From the NCBI GenBank assembly GCA_004195045.1, contig SGBC01000004.1, positions 154,631 to 218,630 on the forward strand: a stretch of DNA of 64,000 nt, read 5' to 3'. The translations under genes were made by a program, and so were the position numbers. Each line of letters opens with the position of its first letter. Positions within the stretch are counted from its first letter, which is position 1. The stretch is from Candidatus Acididesulfobacter guangdongensis. Lineage in GTDB: Bacteria > SZUA-79 > Acidulodesulfobacterales > Acidulodesulfobacteraceae. Of the stretch, positions 60,393 through 64,000 are shown piece after piece. Under the pieces are notes generated by a model. It was not told the origin of the DNA. It did no database searches and was given only the letters and a program-made list of their open reading frames with translations.

Positions 60393-61460
60393 ATGAAATC
60401 ATTAATAATTAAAAAATTTACGGATTTAAAAGAAATAATTTTAAATTTCGATTATAATTCTAAGGTCAGAAATTTTAATTTGCCTCTGGATTATTATGAT
60501 GCCGAAATACCCGACATAAAAGACGATGAAGTCCTTATAAAAATAGGTGCATGCGCCGTATGCCATACGGAACTGGATGAAATAGAAGGAAGAATTACTC
60601 CTATGAACCTGCCTGTTATCCCTGGTCATCAGATAGTCGGGAAAATTATTAAAACCGGAAATAATGTTAAAAAGCTTAAAGAAGGCGACAGGGTGGGCGT
60701 GGGCTGGATAAATTCCGCTTGCGGAAAATGCTGGTACTGTAAAAACGGACTTGAAAACTTGTGCGCAGATTTTATCGCTACTGGCAAAGATGTAAACGGC
60801 GGTTATGCTGAATACACAAAAGTAAAAGAAAATTACGCAGCTCTTATTCCCGACAGTTTTAGCGATGAAGAAGCCTCTCCTTTGTTGTGTGCCGGAGCAG
60901 TAGGATACAGGTCGTTAAAACTGACCGGAATAACAAACGGATTTAATTTAGGTTTTCTCGGTTTTGGCGCGTCAAACCATTTAGTGCTTCAAATTGCTAC
61001 GGCATTATATCCCGATTCAAAACTTTTTGTATTTGCGCGTTCTTTAAATGAAAGGAATCTCGCAAAAAAATTAGGAGCGTTCTGGACGGGAGATACGGCG
61101 GATACTCCGCCTGAAAAAATAAACGCTATTATCGATACCACGCCCGTATGGAAGCCTATAACCGATATTTTAAGACATCTTGCCCCCGCGGGAAGGCTTG
61201 TAATAAATAATATAAGAAAAGAAAATTATGATATAGAATATTTAAAAAATATTGACTACGCAAGAGATTTGTGGATGGAGAAAGAAATTAAGTCTGTTGC
61301 AAACGTCACTTTTAACGACATAAAAGAAGTTATTGAAATAGCATATAAATTTAATATTAAACCGCAAATTGAAATATACAGTCTGCCTGATGCCAACAAA
61401 GCCATTCTTGATATTAAAAATAGAAAAATAAACGGCTCAAAAGTTTTGAAAATATCCTAA
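60393..61460 (+). CDS. zinc-dependent alcohol dehydrogenase family protein
   Basis: MDR-superfamily NAD(P)-dependent dehydrogenase. Catalytic zinc site CAVCHTE (about 53-59) and GHQIVGKI (about 77-84, GHE-like motif with Q in place of E); structural zinc site CGKCWYCKNGLENLC (about 110-124). The cofactor loop LGFLGFGASNHL (about 188-199) replaces GxGGxG by GFGAS. C-terminus normal; 355 residues. Substrate unknown; similar proteins act on alcohols or aldehydes. Apparently expressed from its own leaderless-type promoter. Confidence 0.9.
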   Translation: MKSLIIKKFTDLKEIILNFDYNSKVRNFNLPLDYYDAEIPDIKDDEVLIKIGACAVCHTELDEIEGRITPMNLPVIPGHQIVGKIIKTGNNVKKLKEGDRVGVGWINSACGKCWYCKNGLENLCADFIATGKDVNGGYAEYTKVKENYAALIPDSFSDEEASPLLCAGAVGYRSLKLTGITNGFNLGFLGFGASNHLVLQIATALYPDSKLFVFARSLNERNLAKKLGAFWTGDTADTPPEKINAIIDTTPVWKPITDILRHLAPAGRLVINNIRKENYDIEYLKNIDYARDLWMEKEIKSVANVTFNDIKEVIEIAYKFNIKPQIEIYSLPDANKAILDIKNRKINGSKVLKIS

Positions 61461-61604
61461 TTATTTAATTTTAATTATTGAAGTTAATTATAAAATTCTG
61501 AAAACGCTATAGGGAGCGGAAATAAAATAAATCAGACACATTTATTACATTTATTAAGAAAAATAAACTTAAAAATTAAATATTTATGCCTGTGCAATAA
61601 ATAT

Positions 61605-62336
61605 GTGCGTATTTTTACAATATTTACGGCAGTCTTGTTTGTATTTAATTTAATGCCTGTTAAAAATGTTTTCGCTCTTAAATTAACTAAAAACATTAAA
61701 ATAGGACTGAGTCTGGGTCTGTCAAATACTACGGGGACAATTCCGTCTATAAGTTTAAATACCAGAAACTATATAAAATATATTAACAGAAAATCTAAGT
61801 GGCGGCATGAATTCAGGTTTAATTATACCTATATAGAAGCATACAGCGAACTGAGCTATTTAAGATTAGTTTTACAGGAATATTCAAAATATAAATTTAA
61901 TAATTGGCTGTATTTTTTTGGAAAGGAAAGGTATGACAGAAATATATCTACCGGTTTTGAATATGTAATTAATGAAAATATAGGCGCCGGAGTTAAATAT
62001 AAAATATCAGATAATTCAAATCTTTTTTTAGAATTTGGTCCTGGACTGAGGCAGGAAAAAATAATAGAAGGGCAATACTATGGAAGTATTTCATCGATGT
62101 TTGACGCTAAATATTGTTATAAAATAAATAAAAATTTAAAGTTTAAGGAAGATTTAACTGCGTATCTGGCGAATACAGGCGGAAATTCTTACACTTCTTT
62201 CAGCGAATTATCAACTAAAATAGAAAGAAATCTATACCTCGTGTTAGAGTACGAAATCAATTATCAAACTATAGTCCCCTATGGATTTAAAGCATTTAAC
62301 ACTATTTCAAGCGCAAATATTAAAGTAAAATTTTAG
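61605..62336 (+). CDS. DUF481-family outer-membrane protein, start uncertain
   Basis: Salt-induced YdiY-like barrel protein: ITKNIKIGLSLGLSNTTG-like strand, then KSKWRHEFRFNYTY, YRNISTGFEYVINENIGAGVKY and a closing ANIKVKF with terminal Phe. The signal segment is LRIFTIFTAVLFVFNLMPVKNVFA. GTG at 61605 is the first usual start codon, but no ribosome site precedes it and the frame is open back to about 61509, with AGGGAGCGG at 61511-61519 just before an in-frame ATA (61527). The N-terminus may therefore be longer. Confidence 0.72.
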   Translation: MRIFTIFTAVLFVFNLMPVKNVFALKLTKNIKIGLSLGLSNTTGTIPSISLNTRNYIKYINRKSKWRHEFRFNYTYIEAYSELSYLRLVLQEYSKYKFNNWLYFFGKERYDRNISTGFEYVINENIGAGVKYKISDNSNLFLEFGPGLRQEKIIEGQYYGSISSMFDAKYCYKINKNLKFKEDLTAYLANTGGNSYTSFSELSTKIERNLYLVLEYEINYQTIVPYGFKAFNTISSANIKVKF

Positions 62337-62429
62337 AAATAAACTGCGGAATCCTCTCTTTTTGAATCTTTTTTAATTTTTCAACTTCTTTAATTATTTT
62401 TAATTATTTTTAATTTATTTTAATCTTTT

Positions 62430-63569
62430 TTAACTGTTAAAACGTGTAAGGAATTTTAACGAATTTATAAATTTTTCGCCTTTTTTTAATCCTTTAATGA
62501 TAGGGTAAAAATTATGATACTTTTTACCTACGATAATTTTTTGCGGTATAAAATAGCCATTACCTCCGTTAATTAAAACATAAGCCGTTTTATCTATCTT
62601 AAAAATGCTTTTAGCAGGCACTGAAAGCATTTTAACCTGCGGCGTCTTAATAGTTATTCTGCCGTACATATTCGGTTTTAAAAATCTTTTATTATTGTTA
62701 AATGCAATTATTATTTTAGTCGTATCTTTTTTGGCGGATATAAATGGGTACATTGATAAAATAAATCCTTTATGTTCTGCATGAATATCGTCAAAATGGG
62801 CACTGACCGACCTGTTCCTATGAATATATGCCGTGAATTTTTCCGGTATTTCTATAGTCATCCATAACGTGTTTAAATTTGCAATCGTTAAAAGTTTCTG
62901 TCCAACACTGAAATGGCTTCCGGAATTAATAAATTTTTTAATAAGAACTCCTCCCGCAGGAGATTTTATTATTATGTCAGTTTTGGCAGCCAGATTATTT
63001 TTAAGCAGATTAATCTGCCTTGAAGATATCCCCATCAGAACAAGTCTCGTTCTGGCGGCGTTATAGAAACTCTTGGCAATCTTTTTGCTGTAATCAAAGT
63101 GACCTATTTTAAATTCCGTGTTATCTATTTTTAAATAATTTTCATAGGCTAAAATAAAATCATTTTCGGCATCTAAAACAGTAGGCGAATAAACCTCTAA
63201 AATAGGTTGAAACGCTCTTATTTCCTCTCCGGGTCTGTCGGCATATATTTTTTCGATATAACCGCTGTATTTAAGTGAAATATTTTTTACCAAGGAAGCG
63301 GCATAGGTGAGTTTTCCGGCTAATGATAATTTTCTGGAAATGTCAATTTCTTTTGGAGATATAGTTTTAATTTTATATAATTTTCTTTCATGCCTGTTTA
63401 TAATAACATACCCTTTTGCCATTTCTATATTATTAATAATTTTTTTTCTAACTATATGATGCCTATTAGAAAAAATAAATAAAATATTAATAACAACAAT
63501 GACGGCAATAATTCCTATTAAAAACAGAATTATATATTTTGGTTTATTTAATTTAGAAAGTATATTCAT
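62430..63569 (-). CDS. RND-type efflux periplasmic adaptor (CusB-like)
   Basis: Membrane-fusion protein. N-terminal anchor at about 13-33, then barrel-sandwich halves (SLKYSGYIEKIYADRPGEEI, about 97-116, and IIIKSPAGGVLIKKFINSGSHFSVGQKLLTIANL, about 197-230), a short helical hairpin between them and beta-barrel domains (ITIKTPQVKMLSVPAKSI). Heavy-metal or small-molecule efflux by family. 379 residues. It follows the TolC-like gene in the same direction; no RND pump gene comes after it, so the pump must lie upstream, beyond the window, or be elsewhere. Confidence 0.85.
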   Translation of the reverse strand: MNILSKLNKPKYIILFLIGIIAVIVVINILFIFSNRHHIVRKKIINNIEMAKGYVIINRHERKLYKIKTISPKEIDISRKLSLAGKLTYAASLVKNISLKYSGYIEKIYADRPGEEIRAFQPILEVYSPTVLDAENDFILAYENYLKIDNTEFKIGHFDYSKKIAKSFYNAARTRLVLMGISSRQINLLKNNLAAKTDIIIKSPAGGVLIKKFINSGSHFSVGQKLLTIANLNTLWMTIEIPEKFTAYIHRNRSVSAHFDDIHAEHKGFILSMYPFISAKKDTTKIIIAFNNNKRFLKPNMYGRITIKTPQVKMLSVPAKSIFKIDKTAYVLINGGNGYFIPQKIIVGKKYHNFYPIIKGLKKGEKFINSLKFLTRFNS

Positions 63570-63731
63570 TTTAAAAATAGAGTTTATAAAATTTATAAAA
63601 TAGAATTATATATTTATTTTAAAAAAGAATTTATATTAAAGTGTTTATATTTTTGGATTATTGTTTATTTAATTTAAAATTGTATGTATAAATTAAATTC
63701 ATTTTTATAAATATTATAAATATTTAATATT

Positions 63732-64000
63732 TTATTTTTTATAGACAATTTTTTTATAAGTTAAAGAAAGTTTTCCTATTACAGTTTTTAGAAAAGCCAT
63801 TTTTTTTAAATAATCAGTTTTATATCTATACACGTTTAATTCAGATTTAACCACTTTTTTAAATGCGTCTACCATTGCAAAACTTGACGAATGGCGGACT
63901 TCAAAACTATTAGTGTATAAATCAAGCAAAAATATAGACTCTGGTAAATATAATTTTTTATTTGCTATATATAATTTATAATATTTATTTATAGAATTTA
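63732..64000 (-). CDS. outer-membrane efflux protein (TolC/CusC-like), 5' part beyond window
   Basis: The frame is open to the right edge, so only the last 89 codons are seen: YKLYIANKKLYLPESIFLLD then LYTNSFEVRHSSSFAMVDAF and a helical region to KKIVYKK. The pattern (NSFEVRHSSSFAMVDAFKKV, SELNVYRYKTDYLKKMAFLK) matches the last equatorial domain and helices of TolC-family channels. First known gene of the operon with the adaptor at 62430. Assignment rests on pattern plus context. Confidence 0.65.
   Translation of the reverse strand, partial: NSINKYYKLYIANKKLYLPESIFLLDLYTNSFEVRHSSSFAMVDAFKKVVKSELNVYRYKTDYLKKMAFLKTVIGKLSLTYKKIVYKK

Noticed and set aside
61605-62336. Considered as a toxin or secretin component
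   Set aside because: Barrel-like strands and terminal Phe fit the DUF481 outer-membrane family.

Overview
The window is 64 kb of a very A+T-rich Gram-negative bacterial chromosome. Spacers are built of A/T runs and the few GC-rich islands are RNA genes or hairpins. Gene content points to an anaerobic or microaerophilic, sulfur-metabolising organism of the deltaproteobacterial type: a tetrathionate/polysulfide-reductase-like molybdoenzyme operon, small c-type cytochromes, several DsrE-fold proteins with a TauE/SafE exporter, an SQR-like flavoprotein, ferredoxin-dependent aryl-pyruvate oxidoreductase, a menaquinone methyltransferase, a diiron oxygen-sensor protein and a probable selenoprotein. 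A lineage such as the acid-mine Sva0485 / Acidulodesulfobacterium group would fit, but that is inference; the window has no rRNA or marker able to settle it.

Layout. 1-9.3 kb: fmt-def translation-start genes (fmt cut by the left edge), a secreted protein, a thioredoxin-fold protein disulfide oxidoreductase with an in-frame UGA where the active-site Cys belongs, nested miniature elements, a phospholipase C-like protein, then iorA-iorB-paaK for aryl-pyruvate oxidation and the 4.5S SRP RNA. 9.5-19.3 kb: encapsulated-ferritin-like protein, universal stress protein, two flavoproteins, a soluble chemoreceptor tip next to an ODP oxygen-sensor protein, scpB, htpX, rpe. 19.5-22.1 kb: tRNA-Pro(CGG) followed by a decayed island (ATPase scrap, frameshifted XRE antitoxin, DsrE relic, truncated integrase). 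22.1-30.4 kb: housekeeping genes (rarA, topB, exoX, dut, menG) and small proteins. 30.4-45.4 kb: the main respiratory locus, with porin, five haem-c domains in four genes, a NarX/NarL-like two-component pair, Tat-exported ferredoxin, NrfD, molybdopterin subunit and TorD chaperone, plus a promoter block repeated three times and a large unexplained folded element. 45.4-54.6 kb: EAL relic, DUF445, DUF2784, TPR, MauG-type peroxidase, two DsrE proteins, EamA and TauE/SafE transporters. 54.8-64 kb: a PAS/GGDEF diguanylate cyclase behind a 12-G tract, twin 78-nt repeat elements, an endonuclease III-like protein, a zinc alcohol dehydrogenase, a DUF481 outer-membrane protein and part of a TolC/adaptor efflux operon cut by the right edge.

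How it fits together. The respiratory locus has the order kinase-regulator-B-C-A-chaperone known for ttrSR-ttrBCA. The identical TACAAAATGTA palindrome sits about 40 bp before a -10 element ahead of the porin and two of the cytochromes, so one regulator (perhaps the embedded one) probably controls them together. A separate palindrome shared by the MauG-type peroxidase and a DsrE gene suggests a second small regulon. The strongest candidates for something new are the UGA-containing disulfide oxidoreductase (3.0-3.7 kb), the folded element at 34.57-34.79 kb, the twin 78-nt elements with an anti-Shine-Dalgarno loop on the minus strand, and the poly-G promoter of the diguanylate cyclase.
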